Shown in pieces: positions 48,567-60,067 of a DNA stretch of 64,000 bases. The translations under genes were made by a program, and so were the position numbers. The notes below the pieces were generated by a model that worked only from the letters and a program-made list of their open reading frames with translations, was not told the DNA's origin and did not search any database. Every line of letters starts with the position of its first letter. Positions within the stretch are counted from its first letter, which is position 1. The stretch is taken from NCBI RefSeq assembly GCF_008831285.2, contig NC_045150.1, positions 10,740,001-10,804,000 on the forward strand. The letters run 5' to 3'. The DNA comes from Nymphaea colorata (taxonomy: Eukaryota > Streptophyta > Magnoliopsida > Nymphaeales > Nymphaeaceae).

Positions 48567-48735
48567 CAGGGGCGGAGTCAGGAATTTTTCATGAGGGACC
48601 GATTTATAGTTTTAAAACAACAGCGAAAATATAATTTTTAAAATTTTTACATCAGATATGTGAATTTTGTAACATTTTTTTTACATGTGAATTTTCATTT
48701 TTATTTTTATTTCTTTTAAGGTCTGGATACCTGCT
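48567..48735. mobile_element. CAGGGGCGGAG-family fragment
   Basis: It starts CAGGGGCGGAGTCAGGAATT and continues with the family's AT-rich interior. The opposite end is missing. It may be the left arm of a longer member. Confidence 0.5.
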
Positions 48736-49560
48736 ATTGGAGATACAAAAATTGGGGAGGATAAGTTCACCTTGGACTCATTGGAAATTCAGCTATCCTT
48801 TGCTTTGAGTTTCGAATAAGTGAACCTAGGGGATGAATCCAATGGAAATTCGAAGATATTCTTTGCGTCAACTTCCACTGGATTTTTTTTTTTTTTTGGC
48901 TGCCCTCCTTTATTTCCTTCTCCAATCATCTTGAGACTCTTCATTTCTTTGCCGTCTTGTTCATTGATTCAATTCTCATGCAGAATTTCCTGGAATAATG
49001 TTTTGCATTTCTTTCATAAATTTCTTTTCTGTATTTCTTCACTCCTATCAATAGCTTTTGTGATTGCAATCGGATTTGGTGTTCTTTTTTCTGGTTGCAA
49101 TTGATTTTTAATGCGACCTCGTGAGTTTAAATTGATTGATTATTACAATTGGAAGAAAACAGAGCTGGTCGAGACAGAGGTGATGCATGAAAGCAACTAT
49201 GTTCTTCCTCCATTCTTCCCGGTCCCAATGTAGAAAAAAAAATCAAAATTAGTATATAAATTCTAGAGATCACAATGCATAAAAGATTGATGAGTTAAAA
49301 AACCATTATTTTACTTCTTAAAATGTGTTAAAAAAATGTGACTTTTTTTAACAACAAAAATTGGGTTGAACATACCTATGAGCTTATTGTTCGCACCGCA
49401 CTTCGATTGATGTGGGCTAGGAAGTTTGCATGCGAAGCAGGACAAATCAAGTTTTGATTGAAAATTGATTTTAAGAGAAAGGGACCCGTCCCTGCCACCA
49501 TTAACAAGGTAATTGATCCAAGGTCTGAGTTTTATCAAGCTTGACAAGTTTTTTTTTTTT
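48736..49560. other. Spacer, no supported gene
   Basis: Mixed sequence with T-rich runs near 48883-48897 and 49548-49560. No frame was recognised. Confidence 0.35.
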
Positions 49561-50420
49561 CTACACGCAAGTGTGGGGATTCGATTTCAGACTTTTAAAG
49601 TTGAATTTAAACAAATAGTTGGATTTGATTCAGAATAATTCTGTACTTCAAAAATTTTCAATATTGGAAGATCATTCTTGGAATGGAATTTTTGAATTAA
49701 TCATAGATTTTAGCAACTGAAATTTGATTTGGTCCAAAAATTGGAATTTGGAATTGGAAATTGAGATTGAAGTATTGGATTTTGAATTGAATTGGGGATT
49801 GGACATTAACGCTTTGTTTTTGAAACTAGGATCCTAGAATTGAAAATTGAAAGTTTGAGCTAAACTTTAGAATTTCAAAGATAGTTTGGACTTGGGGATT
49901 TGAAATTTGACTTGAAAACTCTAGGAAGCCATGGAACTGGAATTCAGATTTGAAGCCAAAATTGAATGTGGAAAAAATGGATTGGATAGTTGAAGGCTAG
50001 TTGAAATTTTCGAGAATTGAATCTTTTAGATTGAAATTTTGGGTTTGGAATGGGTGGAACCTGATCGATTTTCCTGAAAACATCTTTGCGTTTAAGATTT
50101 TGATATTTGAATCTAGTTTTGGCATTTTGAGAGATTTGACTTTATTTGGTTGGTTTTCATACTGAAATGAGATTAGAAATTTGGAAATTGGGTGTCCAAG
50201 TCTAGTTTTATGATAATTTTCTTGATTGGATAAATTTGAATTTTGATTTTCTTTTTTGGAATTTTCTCAAGGTTATGAAATTTTGCTTGAGTAATTTTTG
50301 GATTTGTTTGAAAAAAATATGGAATCATTTTGAAATTCATTTTGAAAGTTTGGGTTTTATAATCATGTTGAAAATTTTTTGCTTCTGCATTAAACAAAGC
50401 GAGGTGCACAAGTTTTTGTC
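49561..50420. repeat. Degenerate TTGGAATTTG-like repeat stretch
   Basis: Words such as ttggaatt, attgaaa, ggatttgaa and tgaaattttg recur almost without interruption, with irregular spacing. The style resembles 9200-9800 and 21700-22360 on one or the other strand. No coding content is visible. Confidence 0.55.
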
Positions 50421-51688
50421 ACAATACGACTTAATCATGGAAGCAACTCTGACTTGATTCACTTAGATTTTAGTGAATATGAGTGGGTGCATTCATGAAG
50501 TGAGTGCATGTATGCATGAAATAAACTGCAAGTATATTTATGCTTCGCTCTATTTCTCTCCATGCATAATTAAATTTGATCTCACATAGACATAGGTCCA
50601 TCTTGGAGGTAGAAAATATAAGACGTTCCCAAGCCCCAACTTGATGTGGAGGACATAAGCTTAGGTTTTGAAATAGGATTTCAAAAATTCATTTGATAGG
50701 CTGATTTCAACTCAGTTTTTACTAGATCGTAGGCAAAAGGAATTAATTTGTTTGAAAATTTGGAGAATTTGAGCTTTGACAAATTTTCTCTTTGGGTAGC
50801 AATATCACTTTTGCGAAGTCTTTTAGGAAGAAACTTTTTGAAGAAATGATTCTTTAATTTTGATTTTGGAAATAGCTTGATATATATTGATTTTGGAAAA
50901 TAGCATGATTTTGAAGATGATTGGATTTTTGGAAATAAGTATTCCCAAATGGGTTTTGTAAAAAATTGAATTTCTTTTGTGGTTTCGAACTTGATCAAAG
51001 TCTAAGGATTTCTTTTTGAAACCCAACAAGATTAGATATTTTCATTAATTGCTGATTTTCAAAATCACGAGGATTTTTGAAAATTTCACAAGCAAATGGG
51101 TTAAAACGGGCTCATTGCAATTGATATATTCCATTTACAATATAAACCACACTCATAAATTGAGTGGATCAGATTCTTGGTGGAATCGATCTGATGAGAT
51201 AATGAAGTCTGATTCGTTGCTCGTCCAAGGAGTAAGGAAACCATTCAGGCTTCACTCGTCTTTTTTTTTCTTTGCATACATCATTCACATAGACAATGAA
51301 CAACATTTTCTTCCAAGCCATAGTGGTCTTCTCTTTTCAATTTTGCACAGGTAGGAGGACTCTTTGAAAATTAGATTTTTTTTTATGGAATAAACTCAGC
51401 TTGAATATTCAATTTCCCAATTTTTAAAAATAAAACATTTAGTTTGGATTAGTTGTGAGAATCATGATGCACATATGCTTTTAATATGTATATTATCATG
51501 GTGACCCATCAGACTGCTTTTAAATGTGCAGGGTAGAACAGGGGAGGCCAGGCTGGGCTTGACTTGAAGGTAGGTAGTAGTTGGACGCCAAGCAAATGAT
51601 GCCTTGGGCATGGGTTGTTTTGAGCAGGGGTTGCCTTGGGCAGGGGACTGCTTTGAGCTGAGGACTCCTTGGGCAAGAGTTCAACTAT
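50421..51688. other. Spacer, possibly old LTR-element sequence
   Basis: After 50460 the sequence becomes ordinary, then AT-rich again with gattttgga words near 50700-51010. At 51530-51680 a GGGCAGGGG/CTTGGGC repeat of about 25 nt occurs several times. No gene was supported. Confidence 0.3.
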
Positions 51689-52299
51689 CACTACAAAAAA
51701 CCTAAGCATTACTGGCAGCCACAAAATGTCAGTGAAAATAGAATGCATGTCAGTAATGGTTTAACTGACATTTCATTTTTTTGTTGGTAAAGGGAATGTC
51801 GGTAAAAGTCATCATCGATACATTGGACAATGCATCAGTGTATGGTATCACCAGCGCGACCTAAACATAGGTAAACATTGACTACTAACGACGTCCTCTC
51901 ACATCGATAATAATATATTATTTTCAACATGTTAGTGACCTTCGGTAAAAACACTACCAGCAGCGAGACAGTCCATTGGTAGAATATAACTTTTCACTCA
52001 TTTAAACAATTTGGTACAAACACTGATGGGTGGCTAAAAAGGCTAAGGACGGGAAACATTCAAACATCCAAAAAACATTCATATGACAACTAATCAAAAT
52101 AATATTCTATGAATAAATATATCTGTACCTGAATTTGACATGGTCTAAATTTGATGCCAAAATTCAGCCACAGTGCTCTGGAATCCGGTGATGACAAAAA
52201 TTAGGGTAAAATTGAGGGTTTTGTAGACATTTTGTTTAATTAATATATCAAATTGAAGGTACTAAGATCAACAAATATTTTTCTGAAATTTCACGTTGG

Positions 52300-52711
52300 C
52301 TTACATCCTAAGCCAACTCAAGCGAAGGAAGCCTACACAGCCTGACGATTAAGCCATTCCAAGAGCACTACTATGTGTTTACGGCAGCTGTACAAGCAAC
52401 TCAAATTGTGTTGCTTCCATTGGCTGGTTGCCACATCCATGCCAAAGCAGTCCTTTGCAACAAGCATCTCTCTGCGGCCCGCACCTTGGCTTAACAGTGA
52501 CTTTAACCGGTACATTTATAGACATGCCACCCGTGAAACCTCAGCGTGGCTTGCAGTGACAATCATGGAGAGCCATTCCATGATCCACCATGGCCGAAGT
52601 ATAAACAAGAACACTTGCAAAGTTATCTATGGACACAGTCATCATCTCTTGGCTATGAGGGAACCTTTTATAGGTGAATGACAAGCTCAGCAGTCTGCTC
52701 TCACCTAGAAG
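52300..52711. other. Unassigned GC-richer stretch inside the CACTA-like element
   Basis: Open frames on both strands (52373-52681 plus, 52735-52541 minus) cover this less AT-rich part. I cannot recognise either. It may be host sequence carried inside the element. Confidence 0.25.
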
Positions 52712-52862
52712 GGGCAGAGGGGCCCTAGACCGCACTCAAAAAAAAAAAAAGTTTACTTGTAAATTTTAGAAAATTTCACTTGTCCTATATAAGAATTTTG
52801 AAAAATGATATTTCGGTCCCTATCAAAATTTAGAAACTTTAATTCAGCTCTCCTCATGAATG
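52712..52862. mobile_element. CAGGGGCGGAG-family fragment
   Basis: It starts aggggcagaggggccc and is followed by a short A run (52738-52751). The typical family interior follows, with tttagaaaatttcac and cggtccctatcaaaattt, and it stops at ctctcctcatgaa without its terminal inverted repeat. Confidence 0.5.
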
Positions 52863-53156
52863 TTGATTTTACAACATAAAGATTCCTCATACAATCATGT
52901 CAAGAGCTGAGTAATGCGGCACCTGGAGTTCAAAAGCCAACATTTTTGCTGCCGCAGAAACTTGTTTAAACTTTTTTAAAAAATTGAAAAATCTGAACAG
53001 TTTTAATCGAATATGAAGATATCCTCAAAAGATGCTGGTAGAAGTGAATTTGGCTTTCTTGAGAATCTTCATTGTTTCGAGTTTGTTGACAGAAAGTAAC
53101 TAGCTCATATATATAATAAAATCATTGGCTGGTGGATTTGAAGGTATATTTGTATG

Positions 53157-53345
53157 TATGTTATCTCTTTTGCGACGGTATCTGGCGAGTATGGGAAGAG
53201 AGATACTGACAAGGATTTAGCTGAGAATGGTACTCCTCAGGCCAAACCTCCCGTAGCGCTGTTTCTAAAATTGAAAGCCGTGAAGTTTTGGAATGAAGTG
53301 GACAAGTTTTTGTCAGCTTCCTATGGAATAACCAAAGCTAAAGGT
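53157..53345 (+). pseudogene. Exon-like coding island, unrecognised
   Basis: The plus frame reads varied, non-repetitive protein: DLAENGTPQAKPPVALFLKL, then AVKFWNEVDKFLSASYG and ITKAKG. It ends at a plausible splice donor (AAAG/GTTTAT) directly before a TA microsatellite. Codon content is balanced, unlike the AT-rich neighbours. Position inside a CACTA-like element suggests a captured host-gene exon. I do not recognise the parent gene. Confidence 0.35.
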
Positions 53346-53346
53346 T

Positions 53347-53388
<42 letters not shown>

Positions 53389-53398
53389 TGGATATATA
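53346..53398. repeat. TA microsatellite
   Basis: An interrupted TA run lies directly after the exon-like island. The stretch 53400-54250 after it is GC-richer in part (53570-54140) and shows no recognised frame; an aaggggagtggg purine stretch near 53840 could be an old polypurine tract. Confidence 0.8.
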
Positions 53399-54454
53399 AT
53401 TAATGACTCCACCATCTAACCCAGGTCATTCTTTGAAAATAGATAAAGATTGAGAGAAAAACAAACAGAAAAATGTGTTAACTAAAAAATGCTCATCTTT
53501 TTTTTTCTTTGTTTTTCTTTTAAATATCTATCATGCTAGATTCAATAGTTTTACTTAAGTGGCTGGGTGACTCTGAAAGCCAGAGTCACCATGACCTTAC
53601 ATGTTGGCAGCTTCAACCACCACTAGCAAGCATACGAGATTGAAGCAATGGTCAAAGCCCCCTCTGAGCATCCTTCATGTGTCTTCACGCCTCCCTCTAG
53701 TCAAGGCAATCACTACTTGCCGACTGGCATGATATTCGGCAACCTCGTGATATTGGCAGGCCTTCTACCATGGATTATGCAAGAAGACATGCACCGGTAG
53801 GTTGCCCACTCGTTGGGCCTTGAGAAGAAGGCCCATTTTAAGGGGAGTGGGTTGATGTCGTCCCGGCTTCACCTGCATCTATTTATCTACCCTTGAACCA
53901 GCTGCAACCTGCCACACTTGACAAGAGCCATCATAGGCGCTTTCAAGGAGGCTGTCTCTTGGTCCAGACCTCAGTATGGGCCTACCCGCCCTTATCAAAC
54001 CTTGCCTGCATCCACTTATTCTAGCATGTCCGTCTGCCTCACGAAGAAGTTAACCCAGCAGCTCTAGCAGCCAAGAATGAACCGGCCATGCCAGCCCAAT
54101 GCCAACTCTAGCAACAAGGTTTGGAGAGTAAAGCAGGGAAGGGCATTTTGGTAATTTATTAAAAAGAAATGTCTTCTATAGTCTTTTAAATTTTTTCTGT
54201 TTCAATTTTGTCTTTACAAACAGTTTTCTTTTTCTATGTGAATTAAGGGTATTTTAGTCCTTAATCATAATGACACACGAAAATTCATGCACCAGTATGG
54301 TGCATATAACCAGATTCGTAAGGCATGCAAAAGGTAGCATCCAAGGCTTGGTTGAAATGTTTTTGTTGTTTCCTATATTTAATGACCAGATCATTTGCCT
54401 ATGACCGCTAAATATAAGGATAGAAGGGAATGTCCATACAAAGCATAAGATTGC

Positions 54455-54510
54455 TGGACGAACATAGTGGTTAAGGTCTTGCCACCCAGTGGGTTCTTCG
54501 GCCTTCTCTT
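54455..54510 (+). mobile_element. SINE-like tRNA-derived fragment
   Basis: The A-box-like ATAGTGGTTAAGG is followed after about 20 nt by the B-box-like GGGTTCTTCGG. Only this head is recognisable. It is followed by an AG-rich stretch (54525-54690) that reads like an old miniature element without clear ends. Confidence 0.35.
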
Positions 54511-55454
54511 TTAAGCCATGTTTAGATGGAGGGAACTTAAGGAAATGTTTAGTGGATGGAAGGAACAAGAAAGGAAAGGAATTGAAAGAAAATTGGTACC
54601 GAAAGGAAAGAAAATGAGAAGAAAAGTAAAAAAGATTATTATAAAAGCTTGTTTGTATATAAAAGAAAGGAAAAGAGAAGTATTTTATATTAATATGCAT
54701 GCCATTTCATGTAACATATTTTACTTCTTCTACGCAGGTTTGACGACACCTCCTGATTTCTGCCATTGATACATATAGAGGAAATTTGAATTCTAGAGTA
54801 TTGGACTTGGTCCCATGTTTTGAATATCATGTATAAATACCATTGGAATATCTAAGATGGACTTCATGTATCAAAAGCCTTGTTAGACTTATTCATACCT
54901 ATATACTTGTTATTAAAGATAATATCATTCATTTGTATGTTGATCAACCATATGTTCTATATAATACATTGATTGCATCTTTGTTCTGTTATTGATATCG
55001 GGCAAGGCTTTTTTGTATTCCTATTTTTCAGGTTGTACATATTATATAAATTTTTACTGACAGGTATGTCACATCAGTAAAAATGTAATTTGGCGTCCAT
55101 AAAATAACTATTACTGGCAAGAAGTGATCATCAATATTAAATATAAATTCTTGACGGGTATTTCCTTTAGTAAAAAGTGCATTGACGGTAGCCAGTTGTT
55201 AGTATATCTGGTGGACTTTAATAATGGCTGTGGGTGTGTGTCAGTAAATCCTCAGCAATACATGATGTTCACGATTGTCAGAATAAGTGTACAACTTACT
55301 GACAGATGTAAGCAAGTGTCGTTAAACCCAATGCAATATACTAACAGCAACAGCGGTTAGTATTTAACGACACAATCTACACTGATGGATGTGCATCCAT
55401 CAATAAAAATATTAATGGTGGTTTTGACCATTTTAATTGACGTTTTTTGTCATC

Positions 55455-56051
55455 TCAATAATGTTTTTTTTTTTTTTTGGTGATCTAAGCCTTTGGATGC
55501 CAACAAATTGGATTTGAACCACATGTATCGTTTCATAATGTCCAATTTCCAATGAAAACTGACCAGCAGTAGGCTCCCACCTTTTATTAAGAACAGAAAA
55601 AATTTGGAAACCATACACAAGTTATAAATATCCAGTTTATTGGATACGGTCCATGTACTTGAATTCAAATTCAAATGTAGAAACATTTCAATCTAACTTT
55701 TATATTCATAATCTGAATTTTATATGAATTTGACTTTTTAATTACTATCTATATTCAAATCCGACTTCTAAATGAACAACTAATCATTCGAACCGCAGTA
55801 ATTGACATTTTAAGAATCGACTTCCAGAATAAATGGATATTGGATAGGCATTTATTAAAATTCAATCTAAATTTAAATCAAATGGAATATTTATCTAAAA
55901 CTGAATCTGAATCTCAATACAATCAGACCAAGTCATTTGTTCAATCCGAAGCCAATGAGATTTTTAATCGGATGACTTTTTTCTTCTAGATCCAACTTTT
56001 TGAAGTAGTTGGGTTGCATTCTAGTCGAAATCCAATCCATTGACATCCCTA
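55455..56051. mobile_element. hAT-like fragment with a right end
   Basis: The AT-rich stretch is full of aatctgaat, caatccgaa and ggatattgg words and ends ccattgacatcccta (56037-56051), the terminal form of the family at 56882-57379. The left end could not be placed. Confidence 0.45.
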
Positions 56052-56297
56052 GATCTCGATATGCTCTTCATTTAATTCGAAGCACTAACTTAATGGCAAT
56101 TTAGGTCCCGATCTATGGGTTTAGGTGAAGGATCAGACTCGTATGATTCAATGGGGATCGTCCATAATAGGTAGTGCTTGAACTTGTAGTCACGTTAAAT
56201 CAATTGTGGAGATTCAGTAGCCAACAAGGGTTCTTAGTGACGGCTAAGAGTGGCCGAGATAGAAAGTAGTGACGGCAGCAAATAACTTGTTAGTTGG

Positions 56298-56520
56298 TAG
56301 GGCTGCACACGAGTCACATCGAGTTCGAGTTGGGCTGGATTGAGATTGACTCGAGTCAGAAAACTAAAAGCTCGAGCTCGAACTTAACTCATTTAGCTTG
56401 CTTATGCTAAACATGTTTTTTTTTTTTTTAACTCGTTTAGTTAGTACTTGTTCACCATTCTGTCATTATAATCCAACACTCATTATGTAGTCTAACAGAA
56501 TCAAGTTTAAACGATCGAGT
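56298..56520. mobile_element. TAGGGCTGCACA-family fragment (left end)
   Basis: It starts TAGGGCTGCACACGAGT and continues with gagttcgagttgggc and ctcgagctcgaac words, as in the complete element at 57771-57984. The right end is missing. The interval 56052-56297 before it shows nothing recognisable. Confidence 0.55.
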
Positions 56521-56881
56521 TTTTACATACATGTATTAATTTTAATTAACTTATATATATTTATCAGCTTTATTTGCTTTTTCAAAAATAATTCTTTAAT
56601 ATTTTTTACTAATTTGGCTGAAACACTAAATGGACCGATTCAGTGCTCCATAATAGGTGGCTCAGCTGATTTGGTTCCAAAAGCAATCGTGATAACATTG
56701 GGTTAAACAGTTTCAGATACATTTATGATGCTCCTAATTGTTTCTTATATCGTACATGTATTACTAAAATGTCATTAATCATTTTTTGACTTTAACCAAA
56801 CAATGTTTTTTCGAATGCTGCTTATAACATTATCATGAAAGCTTTGATAAAAATAACTGGAATTGAAACATGATTCATATT

Positions 56882-57379
56882 TAGGGATACCATTATGTTC
56901 AATTTGGATTAGATATCCTACCGAACCATTTCAAAAAAAAAATTAATATCCAATTAAGTAATCGGATTGGATTCAGATTTAAGAAATGATATCCGATCGG
57001 ATTCGGATATGGATTCAGTTCAACAAATATTGAACCGTTTGAAAAAAAAAATTAATATCCGATTAAGTAATCGGATCGGATTCAGATTTAAGAAATGACA
57101 TCCGATCGGATTCGGATATGGATTCAGTTCAACAACTACCCTATATCCAATTCTTTTACATTTTGAAAGTCGGTTAAATTCGGTTCAGAATTTGGACTAG
57201 GATTCTAATTCAGATATGAATTTTAAAATGGGATACGGATAGCGAAATTGGATTTTGGATTTGGATTCGGATATGACTTTTCCTTGTTTTGTTTGTATTT
57301 GAATCTGAATATTTGGATATCTGATAAATGAATAAGTTAAGAGTATATCCAATTTGAATATGAATCGTTGACATCTTTA
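56882..57379. mobile_element. Complete non-autonomous hAT-like element with an exact 8-bp target duplication
   Basis: The element starts TAGGGATACCATTATG and ends GTTGACATCTTTA, an imperfect inverted pair (reverse complement of the end: TAAAGATGTCAAC). It is flanked on both sides by ttcatatt (56874-56881 and 57380-57387), an exact 8-bp duplication typical of hAT insertion. Inside, a unit of about 110 bp is tandemly repeated (about 56922-57031 and 57032-57141), with cggattcggatatggattca in both. It has no transposase. Confidence 0.75.
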
Positions 57380-57387
57380 TTCATATT

Positions 57388-57762
57388 AGTTTAACGCTTA
57401 CTAAATATTAGGATGTTCAAATATTGTTTAAAATATTTTTTTGTAAACACACATTGTGATACTAGCCATGTTAGAAATTGGTTCAAGTTTTCCTTCGTGG
57501 CAATGGTTGTTTCACTTACACCATCCACATTTCAGAGCAAATTCTTTTATATATTTTGTAACTTAAATGATGCTCCTTTGCCCACAAGAAAAAAAATTGA
57601 AAAGTTTGAAAGTAACCCAATGAACAAGCAGTGTAATATTCGGTTAAATGCACAAAAAGAGGAAAGAGAGAGAATAACAGATAGGTAAACAAGCGAAGGG
57701 CGCAGATGTGATATGAACCTGAAAAGAGGGGCAGCTGTCGATCACTGGACGTTTTTTCTTCA
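57388..57762. other. Spacer, no supported gene
   Basis: A plus frame at 57413-57688 has no recognised domain. Purine-rich runs lie near 57655-57680. Nothing else was seen. Confidence 0.35.
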
Positions 57763-57770
57763 TAGCAAGT

Positions 57771-57984
57771 AGGGCTGCACAACAAGTCAAGCCATCTCGA
57801 GCTCAACTCGAACACACTCGTCAAAACACGACTCCAACTCTGCATGTTTATAAACGACTCGATTGAGTTAAATAAATTAAAGAAACGAGTCATACTTAGC
57901 ATAACCGAGCTCAATGAGTCGAGGTGGAACTCAAGCTTGAGTTTCCTGAGTGGAGCCAATTCGAGCTGGGCTCCTGTGCAGCCC
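57771..57984. mobile_element. Complete miniature hAT-like element with an exact 8-bp target duplication
   Basis: The ends AGGGCTGCACA and TGTGCAGCCC are near-perfect inverted repeats. Both flanks read tagcaagt (57763-57770 and 57985-57992), an exact 8-bp duplication. The 214-bp interior is built of ctcgagct/gagtcgag words. It is one of the best-preserved elements in the window, which suggests recent insertion. Confidence 0.85.
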
Positions 57985-57992
57985 TAGCAAGT

Positions 57993-58590
57993 CATTGACT
58001 GTGGTCACTACTTTCCATCAGTGGAAAAGGGGAGTTGAGATGGACAAAAAGAGAGAGATCCCCCTTTATTCTATTTCAGTACTAAAAGGGAAAGTAGCAT
58101 CACCAACATTCCTTGTTGCGTGCCTTCTACCTCTCTCTCTCTCTCAAAAATTTTCTCCTTCCATTTTCTCTCTCTCCCTCTGTGTGTCTCTCTCTCTCTG
58201 CACACGAAATTGGAAAAAAAGAATGGGAGGAAAAAATTTTCACATACAGAGAGAGAGTTCCTTTCTGTTGACGATAATTCGTGCGTAAGGAATTAAATAG
58301 GTTGGATATATCTGATTATCAACCTGATTTTGAATCCATTTAACTGGATCTAGTTAAAAAATGATTCCTTCGTAGCCAAACTAGATCTACTAAAGATCCA
58401 ACCCGGTTATGTTTATTTTTGGGATCTTATGCTACCAGATCCAAATTCAGCTTTAAAAGATAAAGCCCAAATCAAAATCCAAATGGACACAATTCTGTTA
58501 ACTCAAATACAAAAGAATTGAATCCAATGCTCCAAACCATTGATGATCGAGTACAAGAAATATGATTTTGAATAAAATTGAAGCAATGCT
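57993..58590. other. Spacer with CT-rich runs
   Basis: CT runs occur at 58128-58145 and 58180-58200 with a GA run at 58246-58256. The plus frame 57950-58288 spans these runs and has no recognisable domain. Confidence 0.4.
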
Positions 58591-58995
58591 GCGATGAGAT
58601 GCCGACGGATTGGATTCGAATCAGATATACCCTTAATCATACCTACTTTTTCAGATATTAACATATTCTGATTCGAATCCAGAATCAGATTTTAATATGA
58701 ATGAAGAAAAGTCATATCCCAATCTGAATCCAAAGTTCGATTTCACAATCTGAATTCAATTTTTATAGTAATATCTGAATCCGAATTTTGAATTAGATAT
58801 GGAATATTTATTCAAAACTAAATCCAATCTGAATCAGTTTCCGAACCCAATTAGATATTTATGTACATCCAAGTCCGCATCAGAAATTTATCAGATGTCA
58901 TTTCCTAAATCCAAATCCGATCTGATTTCTTAGTCAGATATTAATTTTTTTTCATATCCAATTTGTCTCGAATCATTTTAGTTAGATAGCCAATC
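58591..58995. repeat. Degenerate GAATCAGATT-type stretch, hAT-related interior
   Basis: Words such as aatccgaat, gatattaac, tttcctaaatccaaatccga and cagatattaa are the reverse-strand form of the interior of 56882-57379. This is an old member with unclear ends. Confidence 0.45.
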
Positions 58996-59812
58996 CAAAT
59001 CAGATGTATTCACATTGCTATGATGCATCAATGAAGAATTATTTTTCTTTTCCACCGGAAGGAAGGAGAATGCCACTGGGAAACAGTGTTTTTGGCATTT
59101 GGTTGGCAACTACGACAGTTGTTTGGGAATTTTGTTGGCCACTGGATCCCGTTGAAGAGCCACGACCACCTTCCACGAGTGACAGAAGTCATTAAAGAAA
59201 GCATTGTTTCTGGTGTCGGAACACCGCCAGTGAACAGGGAACAATTTTCACACTATAAAGCTCCTCCACCGTCTTTTTTCTCCCCGCAACTTTGGCCTTC
59301 CTTCGGTTCATATCCAAAGCCATGTGCACTATTTCATTTTCTTCTTCTTCTACATTATGTAAGCTCAGCTATCACTGGTCTCCATAGAGCGTGCACCCAC
59401 AAGGATAATCTAAAGCTTTAAATTTATAGTTAGATTTTCATGGACCTGGGTCTACTTATATGAGGCAGCCCCATGAACTTGGGTGAACTCAACTTACTCC
59501 AGATCGAAGTGACCATCTAGGCAGCCAAAAACTCATCAGGATGCTTCTTTGCAGTAAATCAATCCCTCGTCTACAACACTGATGGATCGAACCCTCTTTT
59601 CCCCATATTCTATTTTCAAAGCAGAATGAATCACAACTCCTTTTCCCTTCTTTTTTAAGTTGTGATTTTATACCCATTTATTTTTTCCATTAAACTGAAT
59701 TGATTGATGGCTTTTTTTCTCTTTATTTGAAGGTAAATGATGAAAATGGTGTAAGCAATTGAAGATTCTGAATTCTGGCGAGCTTGAAGGATTATTATGA
59801 TTCTGTGTTGTT
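58996..59812. other. GC-richer stretch with a TATA-like box, unassigned
   Basis: Frames at 59004-59195 and 59086-59421 cover a less AT-rich stretch. TATAAAG (59254-59260) is followed by a CT-rich segment, an ATG near 59320 and a possible donor (TTAT/GTAAGC). A promoter and first exon are conceivable, but no product can be named. Confidence 0.22.
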
Positions 59813-60067
59813 CTATAGAATGACATGGTTCATATTTGCTTTCGTTGAATTTTTTCTACATTTAAGACGTTGATTATTCTTTCTTTTTCCAGAAACTGAA
59901 CTGAAAGCTTGCTTATTTGCTTTCGTTGATTTTTTTCTACATTTAAGACGTTGATTATTCTTTCTTTTGCCAGAAACTGAACTGAAAGCTTGCTTCTTCA
60001 TGTTTGTATCGATCGATCTGGTCTTCTTGCTTTTTGGCATCCTTTCATTGTGGCCAGAACTCAACAT
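59813..60067 (-). other. Lysine-rich open frame with a 27-residue tandem repeat
   Basis: The minus frame begins with ATG at 60067. It holds two copies of a basic 27-residue unit (KQAFSSVSGKRKNNQRLKCR...), encoded by an 81-bp tandem duplication at about 59834-59995. Because 81 is a multiple of three, the duplication keeps the frame. Composition (Lys/Arg/Asn/Ser) would suit a nuclear or nucleolar tail, but the family is unknown and there is no promoter or splice evidence. It may be chance. Confidence 0.25.

Larger units (their letters stand above)
51689..55454. mobile_element. Candidate non-autonomous CACTA element
   Basis: The left end is CACTACAAAAAACC, followed by subterminal words gtcagtaa, gtcggtaaa and actgacat in both orientations. 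The right side (55040-55454) is filled with the same words inverted (ttactgac, catcagtaaa, cttactgacag). It ends gacgttttttgtcatc, a damaged form of the expected TTTTTTGTAGTG. The span is about 3.77 kb and shows no transposase. The expected 3-bp target duplication was not confirmed. Inside lie an exon-like stretch, a TA microsatellite, a CAGGGGCGGAG-family fragment and a SINE-like piece. Confidence 0.45.

Noticed and set aside
52541-52735. Minus-strand frame over the stretch before the CAGGGGCGGAG-family fragment
   Set aside because: It overlaps an equally long plus frame and includes transposon-end sequence. No domain is recognisable.
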